Shown here: piece by piece, positions 34,901 through 42,850 of the stretch
Layout of the letters: the number at the start of each line of letters is the position of its first letter
How positions within the stretch are numbered: position 1 is the stretch's first letter
Source of the DNA: Streptomyces sp. NBC_00341
Lineage (GTDB): Bacteria > Actinomycetota > Actinomycetes > Streptomycetales > Streptomycetaceae
DNA length: 64,000 nt
NCBI RefSeq assembly: GCF_041435055.1
Contig: NZ_CP108002.1
Coordinates: 558,001 to 622,000, forward strand
Direction: 5' to 3'
The notes under the pieces: model-generated
What the model saw: only the letters and a program-made list of their open reading frames with translations
Told to the model about the DNA's origin: nothing
Database searches by the model: none
Program-made: the position numbers and the translations under genes

Positions 34901-35482
34901 ATGCACGCCATGCAGTACGAGATCACGCTTCCCGCCGACTACGACATGGGCATCATCCGGGACCGGGTGGCGACCAAGGGCCACCTCCTGGACGACTTCC
35001 CCGGACTCGGCATCAAGGCCTACCTGATCCGGGAGCGTGGCGAGGACTCGCCGGTCAACCAGTACGCGCCGTTCTACCTGTGGTCGACGCCCGAGGGCAT
35101 GAACTCCTTCCTCTGGGGCTCCGGATTCCAGGGCGTCGTGCGGGACTTCGGGCGTCCCGAGGTGCGGCACTGGACAGGGCTGTCGTTCGCGCAGGGCCCC
35201 TCGTCGGCCGCGCTCCCCCGCTCAGCCACCCGCCGCCGCGCTCCCGTTCCGGCGTCGGCCGCCCCGGCGGACGCCGTCGAAGCCGCGCTGGAGGAGAGCC
35301 GCCGGCTCGCGAAGGCGCCCGGCGCCGTCGTCACGGCGCTCGCCGTGGACCCCCGCCACTGGGAGCTGGTCCACTTCACCCTCTGGGACGGTCCCGCGCC
35401 CGAGGAGCCCGGCGAGCGCTTCGAGGTGCTCCACGTCAGCCGGCCGGAACGCGAGGAGCTCAGGGAGGGGCGCCAGTGGTAG
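34901..35482 (+). CDS. DUF4865-family protein
   Basis: 193 residues; 'gaggag' lies upstream of the ATG. It begins 'MHAMQYEITLPADYDMGIIRDRVATKG', and the core 'AYLIRERGEDSPVNQYAPFYLWSTPEGMNSFLWG' with 'GRPEVRHWTGL' matches DUF4865 proteins. These look like a dimeric alpha/beta-barrel (antibiotic-biosynthesis-monooxygenase-like) fold, but have no assigned activity. A Pro/Ala/Arg linker precedes 'LEESRRLAKAPGAVVTALAVDPRHWELVHFTLW'. The final codon overlaps the next start by 7 nt, so it is co-translated with the phosphotriesterase-like gene. Confidence 0.77.
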   Translation: MHAMQYEITLPADYDMGIIRDRVATKGHLLDDFPGLGIKAYLIRERGEDSPVNQYAPFYLWSTPEGMNSFLWGSGFQGVVRDFGRPEVRHWTGLSFAQGPSSAALPRSATRRRAPVPASAAPADAVEAALEESRRLAKAPGAVVTALAVDPRHWELVHFTLWDGPAPEEPGERFEVLHVSRPEREELREGRQW

Positions 35483-36378
35483 CCACGGTCCGCACTGTTC
35501 TCGGGGACGTCCCCGCCGGGGAACTGGGCGTGTGCGACGCCCACGACCACCTCTTCCTGCGCAGCCCCCTGCTGCCGGGCCAGGAGCTGACGGACCAACG
35601 GGACGCCGCCCGACGACTGGGTTCCTTCGGGGAGTTGGGCGGACGCACGGTGGTGCAGTGGACGCCGCACGGGATGGGCCGCGGCGCCGGATCGCTGGCC
35701 GCGCTGTCCCGTTCGACGGGCGTGCACGTGGTGGCGGCCACCGGGCTGCACCAGGCGGCGCACTATCCGCCCGCGCGGCTCGACCGCATCCGGGACCGGC
35801 TCGCCCCGCTCTTCGTCGCGGAGCTCACGGAGGGCATCGGCTCCACCGGGGTACGGGCGGGGCTCATCAAGGTCGCCGGGGCGTTCCACGCGGTCGACGC
35901 GCACGCCCGGCTCACCATGACGGCGGCGGCCGAGGCGCATCACCGCACCGGCGCGCCGATCGCCGTCCATCTGGAGCTGGGCACCGCCGCGCTCGATGTG
36001 CTGGATCTGTTCTGCGGGGAGCTGGGCGTCGCGCCGCAGCGGGTGATCCTCGGCCATCCGGGCCGCTCACCGGACGGTGCCGTGCAGCGGGACGCGGCGC
36101 GGGCGGGGGCGTTCCTCGCGTTCGACGGTCCGTCCCGGGCGCACCACGCGACGGACTGGCGGCTGCCCTCGGAACTGGCGGCGCTGGCCGAGGCGGGGTT
36201 CGGCGGGCAGTTGCTGCTGGGCGGCGACACCACCGTGCCGGAGACGCCGGGCATGCCGTACCTGCTGCGCCGGCTGCGTCCGCGCCTGGAGGAGGCCCTG
36301 GGGGCGGAGCTCATGGAGGCGGCGCTGGTCGGCAACCCGGCACGGGCGTTCGCGTTCGGACCGGTCCGGGAGGCCTGA
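35476..36378 (+). CDS. Phosphotriesterase-family (PTE-like) metallohydrolase
   Basis: 300 residues from a GTG at 35476 behind 'gggagggg'. All binuclear-metal ligands of the amidohydrolase/PTE fold can be placed: HxH at His23/His25 ('CDAHDHLFL'), the carboxylated Lys132 ('LIKVAG'), His165 ('AVHLELG'), His194 ('ILGHPGR') and Asp251 ('LLGGDTT'). PTE-family enzymes hydrolyse lactones, phosphotriesters or homoserine-lactone-like substrates. It is coupled to DUF4865 and belongs to the TetR operon. It could be a lactonase for a cyclic ester signal or catabolite, which is inference. Confidence 0.87.
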   Translation: MVATVRTVLGDVPAGELGVCDAHDHLFLRSPLLPGQELTDQRDAARRLGSFGELGGRTVVQWTPHGMGRGAGSLAALSRSTGVHVVAATGLHQAAHYPPARLDRIRDRLAPLFVAELTEGIGSTGVRAGLIKVAGAFHAVDAHARLTMTAAAEAHHRTGAPIAVHLELGTAALDVLDLFCGELGVAPQRVILGHPGRSPDGAVQRDAARAGAFLAFDGPSRAHHATDWRLPSELAALAEAGFGGQLLLGGDTTVPETPGMPYLLRRLRPRLEEALGAELMEAALVGNPARAFAFGPVREA

Positions 36379-36409
36379 GGGTCGGCGGGGCGCGGCCTCT
36401 CAGTCCCGT

Positions 36410-36469
36410 CCGCTCAAGCGAGTGCGATCAGGGGGTCTTCTCCGCTCAGGCGAGTGCGACCAGAGGGTC
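36410..36469. repeat. Direct repeat duplicating the 3' end of the ROK gene
   Basis: A 28-bp unit occurs at 36410-36437 and again at 36442-36469 with 3-4 differences. The second copy is the end of the ROK coding region (encoding DPLVALA-stop). The first, outside the gene, still reads DPLIALA-stop on the same strand. This looks like a small tandem duplication at the gene terminus. Confidence 0.7.
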
Positions 36470-37660
36470 GTCCAGCACCGGCTGCCAGGCCAGCTCCGCC
36501 GCGCCGACCAGGCTGTTGTGGTCAAGGGTGCAGGGCAGGATCGGGACACTGCCGCTGCGCCCCCACAGGCTGCGGTCGGCGACCACGGCCCGAAGCCGTT
36601 CCGGGTCGGCGTCGAGCAGCGCGCGGTGCAGTCCGCCGAGGATGATCCGGTCCGGGTTGAGGATGTTGACCAGACCGGCGAGACCGAGTCCCAGACGGTC
36701 GATCAGCTCCTCGGCGGCGACGCGCACCGCCACGTCGTCGTACTCGTTGCGCAGCAGGTCCCCGGACTGCTTGAGGAGCGACTCCTCGGGGCCGGGCCGC
36801 CGCCCGGCCGCGGTGAGGAAGGCGAGCGGGTCGGTCTCGACGTCGAGGCAGCCCCGGCCTCCGCAGTGGCAGGGCCTGCCCTCCGGGTTGACCGTGAGGT
36901 GGCCGACCTCCAGGGCCAGCCCGGAACTCCCGCTGTGCAGACGGCCGTCCAGGACGAGCGCGCCGCCGACGCCGCGGTGGCCGGTGGCCACGCAGAGCAG
37001 ATGCTGGGCGCCTCGCCCGGCTCCGTGCCGGTGCTCGGCGAGCGCGGCGAGGTTGACGTCGTTGCCGGTGAACGCCGGTCCCGCGATGCCCGCCTCACGG
37101 ACGCATGTGGCGAAGATCTCGCGGACCGGGGCGCCCGCCGGCCAGGCGATGTGGAGGGGGTTGAGGGCGGTGCCCTCCGGCTCGGCCACCGCGGACGGCA
37201 CGGCGAGTCCGGCCCCCACGCACCGCAGCCCGCTGTCCCGCAGCAACCGGGCGCAGTCGTCGACGACTTCACCGATGACCTGCGCCGGGTCCGCGGTGAT
37301 GGTGACGCAGCCGGGGGCGGTCGCGACGAGGCGGCCGCCCAGTCCGACCAGTGCGGCCCGGAAGCCGTCCGCGTGGACCTGGGCCGCGACGGCCACCGGC
37401 CCGGACTCCCGCACCGCCAGCCGGTGCGAGGGGCGCCCCTGCGAGCCCGCCGCGGAACCGGGGCTGGAGTCCACCCTGATCAGGCCGAGCGCCTCCAGCT
37501 CGGCGGCGACCGCGCCCGCCGTGGCGCGGGTGACACCGAGCTCCGAGGTGAGGACCGCACGGGTGGGCGCGCGTCCGGTATGGACCAGTTCCAGCGCGGG
37601 GCCGAGCGCGCTGCGGCCCCTCTCCAACTTCGTCCGGGTGTGGGTCACCTTGCCGTTCAT
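36446..37660 (-). CDS. ROK-family transcriptional repressor
   Basis: 404 residues from the ATG at 37660 ('MNGKVTHTRTKLERGRSALG'); GGGAG about 9 nt upstream. An N-terminal winged HTH ('LVHTGRAPTRAVLTSELGVTRATAGAVAAELEALGLI') precedes a ROK sugar-binding domain: 'GNDVNLAALAEHRHG' with the catalytic Asp kept, 'LEVGHLTVNPEGRPCHCGGRGCLDV' with the Zn motif, and 'NPDRIILGG'. NagC/XylR-like proteins of this kind repress sugar uptake genes and are released by the sugar. It is divergent from an MFS transporter, the probable target, and convergent with the PTE-like gene. Confidence 0.9.
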   Translation of the reverse strand: MNGKVTHTRTKLERGRSALGPALELVHTGRAPTRAVLTSELGVTRATAGAVAAELEALGLIRVDSSPGSAAGSQGRPSHRLAVRESGPVAVAAQVHADGFRAALVGLGGRLVATAPGCVTITADPAQVIGEVVDDCARLLRDSGLRCVGAGLAVPSAVAEPEGTALNPLHIAWPAGAPVREIFATCVREAGIAGPAFTGNDVNLAALAEHRHGAGRGAQHLLCVATGHRGVGGALVLDGRLHSGSSGLALEVGHLTVNPEGRPCHCGGRGCLDVETDPLAFLTAAGRRPGPEESLLKQSGDLLRNEYDDVAVRVAAEELIDRLGLGLAGLVNILNPDRIILGGLHRALLDADPERLRAVVADRSLWGRSGSVPILPCTLDHNSLVGAAELAWQPVLDDPLVALA

Positions 37661-37746
37661 GGGGGCGAGTCTCCCATGATCCGGAGGTGTTGCCGACGCC
37701 GCGGTGGCCGGGTTCACCCCTTGCGCGACGCCCGTCGGCAGCCACC

Positions 37747-37776
37747 TTGCGCCCGTTGTCCGCAGGCCTCTATGCT
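37747..37776 (+). promoter_or_regulatory. Promoter of the MFS transporter (probably leaderless mRNA)
   Basis: TTGCGC (37747-37752), 18-bp spacer, TATGCT (37771-37776). The GTG start lies only 7 nt after the -10 box and no ribosome site precedes it, so the message is predicted to be leaderless. The A+T-rich sequence around the start is a possible ROK operator. Confidence 0.6.
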
Positions 37777-37782
37777 GACTTT

Positions 37783-39012
37783 GTGCCGCAACTAAACAAA
37801 CTGCGGACGGCCCTGCCGGGGGGACCGGGCGGCAACCCCGCCCCACCCTCGTCCTCCCGTCTCCGTACCGCACTGACCGTGTTCTTCGCCCTCGACGGGT
37901 TCATCTTCGCCGGCTGGGTGGTCCGTATCCCGGCCATCAAGCACCAGACCGGCGCCTCGGCCGCCACCCTCGGCCTCGCGCTCCTCGGCGTGTCCGCCGG
38001 CGCCGTGATCACCATGATGCTCACCGGCAGGCTCTGCCACCGCTTCGGCAGCCATACGGTGACCGTGGTCTGCGGAGTCCTGCTCCCGCTCAGCATCGCG
38101 CTGCCCGCACAGACCCACTCGGCACTCTCACTCGGCCTGGTACTGCTGGTGTTCGGCGCCGCGTACGGCGGGATGAACGTGGCGATGAACAGCGCGGCGG
38201 TGGATCTCGTCAACGCGCTGCGGCGACCCGTGATGCCCAGCTTCCACGCCGCGTTCAGCCTCGGCGGCATGATCGGCGCCGGGCTCGGCGGACTGGTCGC
38301 GGGCGGCCTCTCCCCCTCCGCGCATCTCCTGATCCTGACCGGTTTCGGACTGCTCGTGACCGCCTTCGCGGGCCCCGTACTGCTCCGGCACACCGTCGCG
38401 AAGCCTCCGGCGGAGTCGGCCGCGAGCAGCGAGCGCCCCAAGCGCCTGGGCGGGCGGGCCCGCCGTGTGGTGCTCCTCTTCGGCATGATCGCGCTCTGCA
38501 CGGCCTACGGCGAGGGCGCCCTGGCCGACTGGGGCGCGCTCCACCTGGAGCAGGACCTGCACGCCCATCCCGGGATCGCGGCGGCGGGCTACTCGCTGTT
38601 CGCCCTGGCCATGACGGCGGGCCGGCTCACCGGTACGGCGCTGCTCGAACGGCTCGGCCAGACCCGGACCCTGGTCGCGGGCGGCGGCACCGCCGCGGCG
38701 GGCATGCTGCTCGGCGCGCTCGCTCCGACCACCTGGCTCGCGCTGCTCGGGTTCGCGATCACCGGGCTCGGGCTGGCCAACATCTTCCCCGTCGCGGTCA
38801 GCAGGGCCGGTGAGCTGGCGGGTCCCGGCGGGGTGGCCGCGGCCTCGACGCTCGGTTACGGCGGAATGCTGCTCGGCCCGCCCGCGATCGGGTTCCTCAC
38901 CGACTGGTTCTCGCTGCCCGCGGCCCTCACCACCGTGACCCTGCTGGCGGCCGCGGCGGCGGCGCTGGGGTACGCCGCCCGCAATGTGTCGCATACCGTC
39001 ACGAGTGAGTAG
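37783..39012 (+). CDS. MFS sugar-type transporter
   Basis: 409 residues, 12 predicted membrane segments. Start at the GTG ('VPQLNKLRTALPGG'), 7 nt from a -10 box; the frame is open upstream but without a site. The body begins 'FFALDGFIFAGWVVRIPAIKHQTGASAATLGLALLGVSAGAVITM' and has the A-loop-like 'GRLCHRFGSHTVTVVCG' between helices 2 and 3, as in YbjJ/FucP-like MFS proteins. It is divergent from a ROK repressor, suggesting induction by a sugar. Substrate not identifiable. Confidence 0.86.
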   Translation: MPQLNKLRTALPGGPGGNPAPPSSSRLRTALTVFFALDGFIFAGWVVRIPAIKHQTGASAATLGLALLGVSAGAVITMMLTGRLCHRFGSHTVTVVCGVLLPLSIALPAQTHSALSLGLVLLVFGAAYGGMNVAMNSAAVDLVNALRRPVMPSFHAAFSLGGMIGAGLGGLVAGGLSPSAHLLILTGFGLLVTAFAGPVLLRHTVAKPPAESAASSERPKRLGGRARRVVLLFGMIALCTAYGEGALADWGALHLEQDLHAHPGIAAAGYSLFALAMTAGRLTGTALLERLGQTRTLVAGGGTAAAGMLLGALAPTTWLALLGFAITGLGLANIFPVAVSRAGELAGPGGVAAASTLGYGGMLLGPPAIGFLTDWFSLPAALTTVTLLAAAAAALGYAARNVSHTVTSE

Positions 39013-39079
39013 CCGTACTCAGGCAGGAACGGTTCCCCGGACGCACGATGGAGAGGTCAGCCACCAAAGGGGAGCAACG

Positions 39080-39460
39080 ATGAACAAGACGGTTACGACC
39101 ACGCAGCACCTCCGCACAGTCGCGCGCCTGACCTTCGGCAACGCCGCGTCACTGATCTATCTGGGGGTGGTCGCGGCCACCGCCGTGTTCGTCACGGTGG
39201 ACACGCTGTTCGTCGCCCACGAGGACGCCTCGTTCTCCGGAGTCTGGCTCTTCTTCCTGGCCGCCCCCACCGTGTTCCTCTTCCTCATCCTCGACAGCAC
39301 GTTGTGGGGAGCGGATTCGGCCGGACCCGACTGGTACATGTACCTGGCCCTGATCGTGTCCGTGCTCGTGCAGTCGTTCGTCCTCGGCTGGTTCGTACGT
39401 CTGCTGCGCGGGGGCGCGGGGCGGACGCGCTCGCGCTCGGCCCACCCGCAGGGCGCCTGA
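39080..39460 (+). CDS. SCO4225-like small membrane protein
   Basis: 126 residues; ATG at 39080 behind 'gggagcaacg'. Three hydrophobic segments ('ASLIYLGVVAATAVFVTVDTLF', 'VWLFFLAAPTVFLFLILDSTLW', 'WYMYLALIVSVLVQSFVLGWFVRLL') make a small integral membrane protein with a basic tail. It resembles the SCO4225 family of Streptomyces proteins of unknown function. It lies between the MFS gene and the mycothiol-type enzyme, in the same direction. Confidence 0.7.
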   Translation: MNKTVTTTQHLRTVARLTFGNAASLIYLGVVAATAVFVTVDTLFVAHEDASFSGVWLFFLAAPTVFLFLILDSTLWGADSAGPDWYMYLALIVSVLVQSFVLGWFVRLLRGGAGRTRSRSAHPQGA

Positions 39461-39480
39461 CCACTGGCACAATCCCTGCC

Positions 39481-40242
39481 ATGGACATCGCGGACCACAT
39501 CAACACCCTGGCCGAAGAAGGCCGGTTGCTGGCCGAGGCCGCCACGGAGGCCGGGACCGGGGCGCCCGTGCCGACCTGCCCGGACTGGCAGGTTCGGGAT
39601 CTGCTGCGGCACACCGCGATGGTGCACGCCTGGGCGACCGCCTTCGTGACCGAGGGGCACACCACGTACGTCCGCGGCCCCGCCGAACCGGACCTGGACG
39701 GCCCCGAGCTGCTCGACCGGTTCCGCGAGGGGCACCGCCGACTGCTGGACGCCCTGGAGGGCGCGTCGCCGGACCTGCGGTGCTGGACCTTCTTCGCCGC
39801 GCCTTCGCCGCTCACCTTCTGGGCGCGGCGGCAGGCGCACGAGACGGCCATCCACCGGGTCGACGCGGAGTCCGCACGGGGCGGCAAGCTGTCCCCGGTG
39901 GCAGCCGCGCACGCCGCGGACGGCGTCGATGAACTGCTCCGCGGCTTCCACGCCCGCCCGAAGACCCGGCTGCGCACCGAGTTGCCCCGCACACTGCGGG
40001 TCCGGTCCACCGACACCGGCGCGGTGTGGACCGTGGCGCTCTCGGCGGATCCGCCGCGAACCGTACGCGGGACCGGGGCACCGACGGACCACGCCGTGGA
40101 CGGCGCTGCGGACTGCGAACTGAGCGGCACGGCCCGGGATCTGTATCTCTCGCTCTGGAACCGGCTGCCGCTCACCACCCTCACCGTGACCGGTGACCCC
40201 GCTCTCGCCCGGCTGTGGCAGGAGAATTCCGCGGTCAACTAG
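39481..40242 (+). CDS. Maleylpyruvate isomerase-family mycothiol-dependent enzyme
   Basis: 253 residues, ATG at 39481. The DinB-like four-helix N-terminal domain starts 'DIADHINTLAEEGRLLAEAA' and includes 'TCPDWQVRDLLRHTAMVHAWA', the signature of the mycothiol_N domain. Metal-ligand histidines can be seen in 'LRHTAMVH' and 'RRQAHETAIHRVDAE'. A C-terminal SCP2-like/MDMPI_C domain follows ('DGVDELLRGF...LPLTTLTVTGDPALA'). Enzymes of this family use mycothiol, the actinobacterial thiol, for isomerisation or detoxification. 20 bp after the membrane protein; the actual reaction is unknown. Confidence 0.87.
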   Translation: MDIADHINTLAEEGRLLAEAATEAGTGAPVPTCPDWQVRDLLRHTAMVHAWATAFVTEGHTTYVRGPAEPDLDGPELLDRFREGHRRLLDALEGASPDLRCWTFFAAPSPLTFWARRQAHETAIHRVDAESARGGKLSPVAAAHAADGVDELLRGFHARPKTRLRTELPRTLRVRSTDTGAVWTVALSADPPRTVRGTGAPTDHAVDGAADCELSGTARDLYLSLWNRLPLTTLTVTGDPALARLWQENSAVN

Positions 40243-40270
40243 ATCCCGGCGCCCGCCCCCGCCGCAGGAG

Positions 40271-40294
40271 CCCCGCTTCGCGCCGGAGGCGGGG
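40271..40294 (+). terminator. Possible hairpin terminator
   Basis: CCCCGC (40271-40276) and GCGGGG (40289-40294) can pair 3' of the mycothiol-enzyme gene. The stem is short with a 12-nt loop, so the call is tentative. Confidence 0.35.
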
Positions 40295-40330
40295 TTGCCC
40301 GCCTGTCATCTCGGCTGTGAAACTCCGGAC

Positions 40331-40693
40331 ATGGGACACCGAAGCCAGGCCGACCGGGACGCCATGACCGTCGAGATCGGTTTCGCCGTACTGACCGGGG
40401 CCGTGCTGGCCGCCGTGGCGTTCGTCATGGTCTGCGTCCCCACCGCCTTCCTCGCACCGCACGACGGCCTGCGGTCCGTGCTGCTGATGGTCGCGGCAAG
40501 CGTGGCGGCACTCGTCTTCATGGGGCGGGTCATCGACGTGCTGTGGCGGTTCGGCCGCCGGGACTCCGCCGTGGAGCTGGGCTCCGCCCGACCGGCGAGT
40601 GGTGCGGCAGGTGGTACCGCACGCGGTCCGGCACATGGTCCCGCGGCGCCGGATCAGCCCAGCCAGCCGGGGCGTACGAGGCCCGACTCGTAG
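40331..40693 (+). CDS. DUF6332-like two-helix membrane protein
   Basis: 120 residues, ATG at 40331 ('MGHRSQADRDAMTVEIGFAVL'). Two membrane helices ('GFAVLTGAVLAAVAFVMVCVP' and 'SVLLMVAASVAALVFMGRVIDVLW') are followed by a disordered Ala/Gly/Pro tail. The head 'SQADRDAMTVEIG' recalls Streptomyces proteins annotated DUF6332. The last 40 nt overlap the 3' end of the response-regulator gene on the opposite strand. Function unknown. Confidence 0.66.
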   Translation: MGHRSQADRDAMTVEIGFAVLTGAVLAAVAFVMVCVPTAFLAPHDGLRSVLLMVAASVAALVFMGRVIDVLWRFGRRDSAVELGSARPASGAAGGTARGPAHGPAAPDQPSQPGRTRPDS

Positions 40694-41319
40694 GCGAGCA
40701 CCACCAGTTGGGCCCGGTCGCGGGCGCCGAGCTTCACCATGGTCCGGCTCACGTGGGTCTTGGCCGTGAGCGGGCTGACGACGAGCCTGCGGGCGATCTC
40801 CTCGTTGGAGAGCCCTATGCCGACCAGAGCCATCACCTCCCGTTCCCGTTCGGTCAGTTCGCTCAGGCCCGTAGCCGCCACGGGTTCCTTGGAACGGGCC
40901 GCGAACTCCGCGATCAGCCGGCGGGTGACGCCCGGGGACAGCAGCGCGTCACCGGCGACGACCGCCCGGACGGCCCGCAGCAGCTCTTCCGGCTCGGTGT
41001 CCTTCACCAGGAAACCGGATGCTCCGGAGCGGATCGCCTCGAAGACGTACTCGTCGAGCTCGAAGGTGGTGAGCATGACCACCTTCACCTCGTTCAGCGC
41101 GGGGTCCCCGGTGATGGCGCGGGTCGCGGCGAGGCCGTCGAGACGCGGCATCCGGATGTCCATCAGTACGGTGTCCGGCCGCAGTTCGCGCACCAGCAGG
41201 ACGGCCTCCTCGCCGTCGGCCGCCTCGCCCGCCACCTCGATGTCCGGCTGGGCGTCCAGGAGGGCCCGGAATCCCGCCCGGACCAGCAGCTGGTCATCGG
41301 CGAGCAGTACGCGGATCAC
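40654..41319 (-). CDS. NarL/LuxR-family two-component response regulator
   Basis: 221 residues. The receiver domain has the acidic pair Asp8-Asp9, the phosphorylation site Asp54 ('VLMDIRMPRLDG') and the Thr/Lys switch ('VVMLTTFE', 'GFLVKDTEPEE'). The C-terminal LuxR helix-turn-helix is 'LTEREREVMALVGIGLSNEEIARRLVVSPLTAKTHVSRTMVKL'. Its start overlaps the stop of the sensor kinase by 4 nt, so the pair forms one two-component system. No obvious target operon is adjacent. Confidence 0.94.
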   Translation of the reverse strand: MIRVLLADDQLLVRAGFRALLDAQPDIEVAGEAADGEEAVLLVRELRPDTVLMDIRMPRLDGLAATRAITGDPALNEVKVVMLTTFELDEYVFEAIRSGASGFLVKDTEPEELLRAVRAVVAGDALLSPGVTRRLIAEFAARSKEPVAATGLSELTEREREVMALVGIGLSNEEIARRLVVSPLTAKTHVSRTMVKLGARDRAQLVVLAYESGLVRPGWLG

Positions 41320-42668
41320 GGTGTCTCCTTTTCGTGCGGGGGTGCCCCGCCGGTCGTGCCGGGCGGCAGCGGAAGTTCGGCTCGCACCCGCCAGCCGCCG
41401 TCGGGCCGGGTCCCCGCCTCGATCGTGCCACCCAGCGCCGCGGCCCGCTCCCGCATGCCCGCCAGTCCGTTGCCGCTGCCCCCGGCGTCGCTGCCGGTGG
41501 CGGGTCCCCGGTCGTCGATCCGGAGCCGGATGCGGCCGTGCTCGTACCGGACCGCGACCTGTGCGGTACGCGAACCGGAGTGCCGCACCACATTCGTCAG
41601 CGCCTCCTGCACGATCCGGAACGCGGCCAGGTCCGCACCGGGCGGCACGGCGCCGCGTGCGCCGTCCGTCGTGACGGTGACGGTCAGGCCGGTGCTCGCG
41701 GCCTGCTCCACCAGCTCGGGCAGTCCGTCGAGTCCGGGGGCCGGTGCCCTCGGCGCGTCCCCAGGGGTGCGAAGCGTGTCGAGGACCTGTCTGACCTCAC
41801 CGAGCGCCTCCTTGCTGGCGGCCTTGATGGTGGTGAGCGCCGTGCGGGCCTGCTCGGGGTCGGAGTCGAGCAGGGCGAGGCCGACCCCGGCCTGGACGTT
41901 GATGACGGAGATGCTGTGGGCGAGGACGTCGTGCAGTTCCCGGGCCATCCGCAGGCGCTCCTCGTCGGCCCGCCGCCTCTCCGCGGCGGCCCGTTCCATC
42001 CGCTGCGCCGCCCACTGCTCGCGGCGGACCCGGACGAACTCCGCGGCGGCGACGATCGCCACCACCCAGGCGGCGACCCCCACTTCCTGCCCCCAGGGCG
42101 GGGCCGAGTCGCCCGAGGGAGGCAGCCACCGGTAGAGCCAGTGGGCGACCAGCAGATGCCCCAGCCACACCATGCCGACGGCCGACCACGCGGCCCGGCG
42201 GTGCCCGGCGACGACGGCGCTGAAGCAGCCCACGGCGACGGCCAGGAAGACCGGCCCGTACGGATATCCGGCACCGAGATAGACCATCGCCGCGGCCGAA
42301 CTCACGAAGACGGCCACGACGGGGTGACGGTGGCGCACCAGCAGCACGGCCACCGAGACGAGGAGCAGAAGCCGGGCGAAGAGGTCCAGCGGGGCCTTCT
42401 CGCCGAGCTGGCCGTGGGCCGCGATGTTCGACCCGACCATGACGACGACGCCGAGCAGCAGGGTCGACACCCACGGCAGACGAGCGGCGGACATTCCCGG
42501 TGCTCCGGTCAGCCAGCGCGGCGGCCCGCCATGGCTCCAGGGCGTGCCGGGCCCGTGGGGACCCCCCGTCCCGCCGCCCGTCCCGCCGTGCGCCCACGGC
42601 CGTCGCCGCGGCGGTCCGCCCCGGTCGCCCGGGGGACCGCCGCTTTCCTGTGAGCGCTGCTCTTCCAT
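41316..42668 (-). CDS. HisKA_3-type sensor histidine kinase
   Basis: 450 residues from ATG 42668 ('MEEQRSQESGG'). A Gly/Pro-rich cytoplasmic N-terminal tail (about 65 residues, with 'HGGTGGGTGGPHGPGTPWSHGG') comes first. About five membrane helices follow without a large outside domain, pointing to a membrane or intracellular stimulus. Then comes the H-box 'RMARELHDVLAHSISVINVQAG' and the ATPase domain with 'QEALTNVVRHS' and '[16 protein letters not shown]'. It is coupled to the NarL-type regulator. A possible -10 (TAGCGT) only 8-10 nt from ATG suggests a leaderless transcript. Confidence 0.92.
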   Translation of the reverse strand: MEEQRSQESGGPPGDRGGPPRRRPWAHGGTGGGTGGPHGPGTPWSHGGPPRWLTGAPGMSAARLPWVSTLLLGVVVMVGSNIAAHGQLGEKAPLDLFARLLLLVSVAVLLVRHRHPVVAVFVSSAAAMVYLGAGYPYGPVFLAVAVGCFSAVVAGHRRAAWSAVGMVWLGHLLVAHWLYRWLPPSGDSAPPWGQEVGVAAWVVAIVAAAEFVRVRREQWAAQRMERAAAERRRADEERLRMARELHDVLAHSISVINVQAGVGLALLDSDPEQARTALTTIKAASKEALGEVRQVLDTLRTPGDAPRAPAPGLDGLPELVEQAASTGLTVTVTTDGARGAVPPGADLAAFRIVQEALTNVVRHSGSRTAQVAVRYEHGRIRLRIDDRGPATGSDAGGSGNGLAGMRERAAALGGTIEAGTRPDGGWRVRAELPLPPGTTGGAPPHEKETP

Positions 42669-42804
42669 GCCGGTCACGCTAGACCGCGGACCACCCCACG
42701 GGCGTCCGCCAGGCGTGGCGATCACCCGTACTCCCTGTGGAGTACGGAGAACGGGGACGGCGGGGCGGGGCGGGACAGCTTAGCGGGGCCGGGACAGCCT
42801 CGCC

Positions 42805-42836
42805 GGGCGGCCGGGCGGGCGGGCGGCCGGGCGGGG
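42805..42836 (+). repeat. Six-run G-tract, potential G-quadruplex
   Basis: Six runs of three or more G (42805, 42813, 42817, 42821, 42829 and 42833) separated by 1-5 nt lie between the histidine kinase start and the TetR stop. A short direct repeat (CGGGACAGC-n-T, near 42771 and 42790) precedes it. Intramolecular quadruplex formation is plausible; effect unknown. Confidence 0.5.
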
Positions 42837-42850
42837 CGAGGGCTCAGCGC

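Noticed and set aside
34901..35482. DUF4865 gene read as an antibiotic-biosynthesis monooxygenase
   Set aside because: The fold may be related, but no catalytic residues could be assigned and the neighbours are catabolic or regulatory, so only the DUF name is given.
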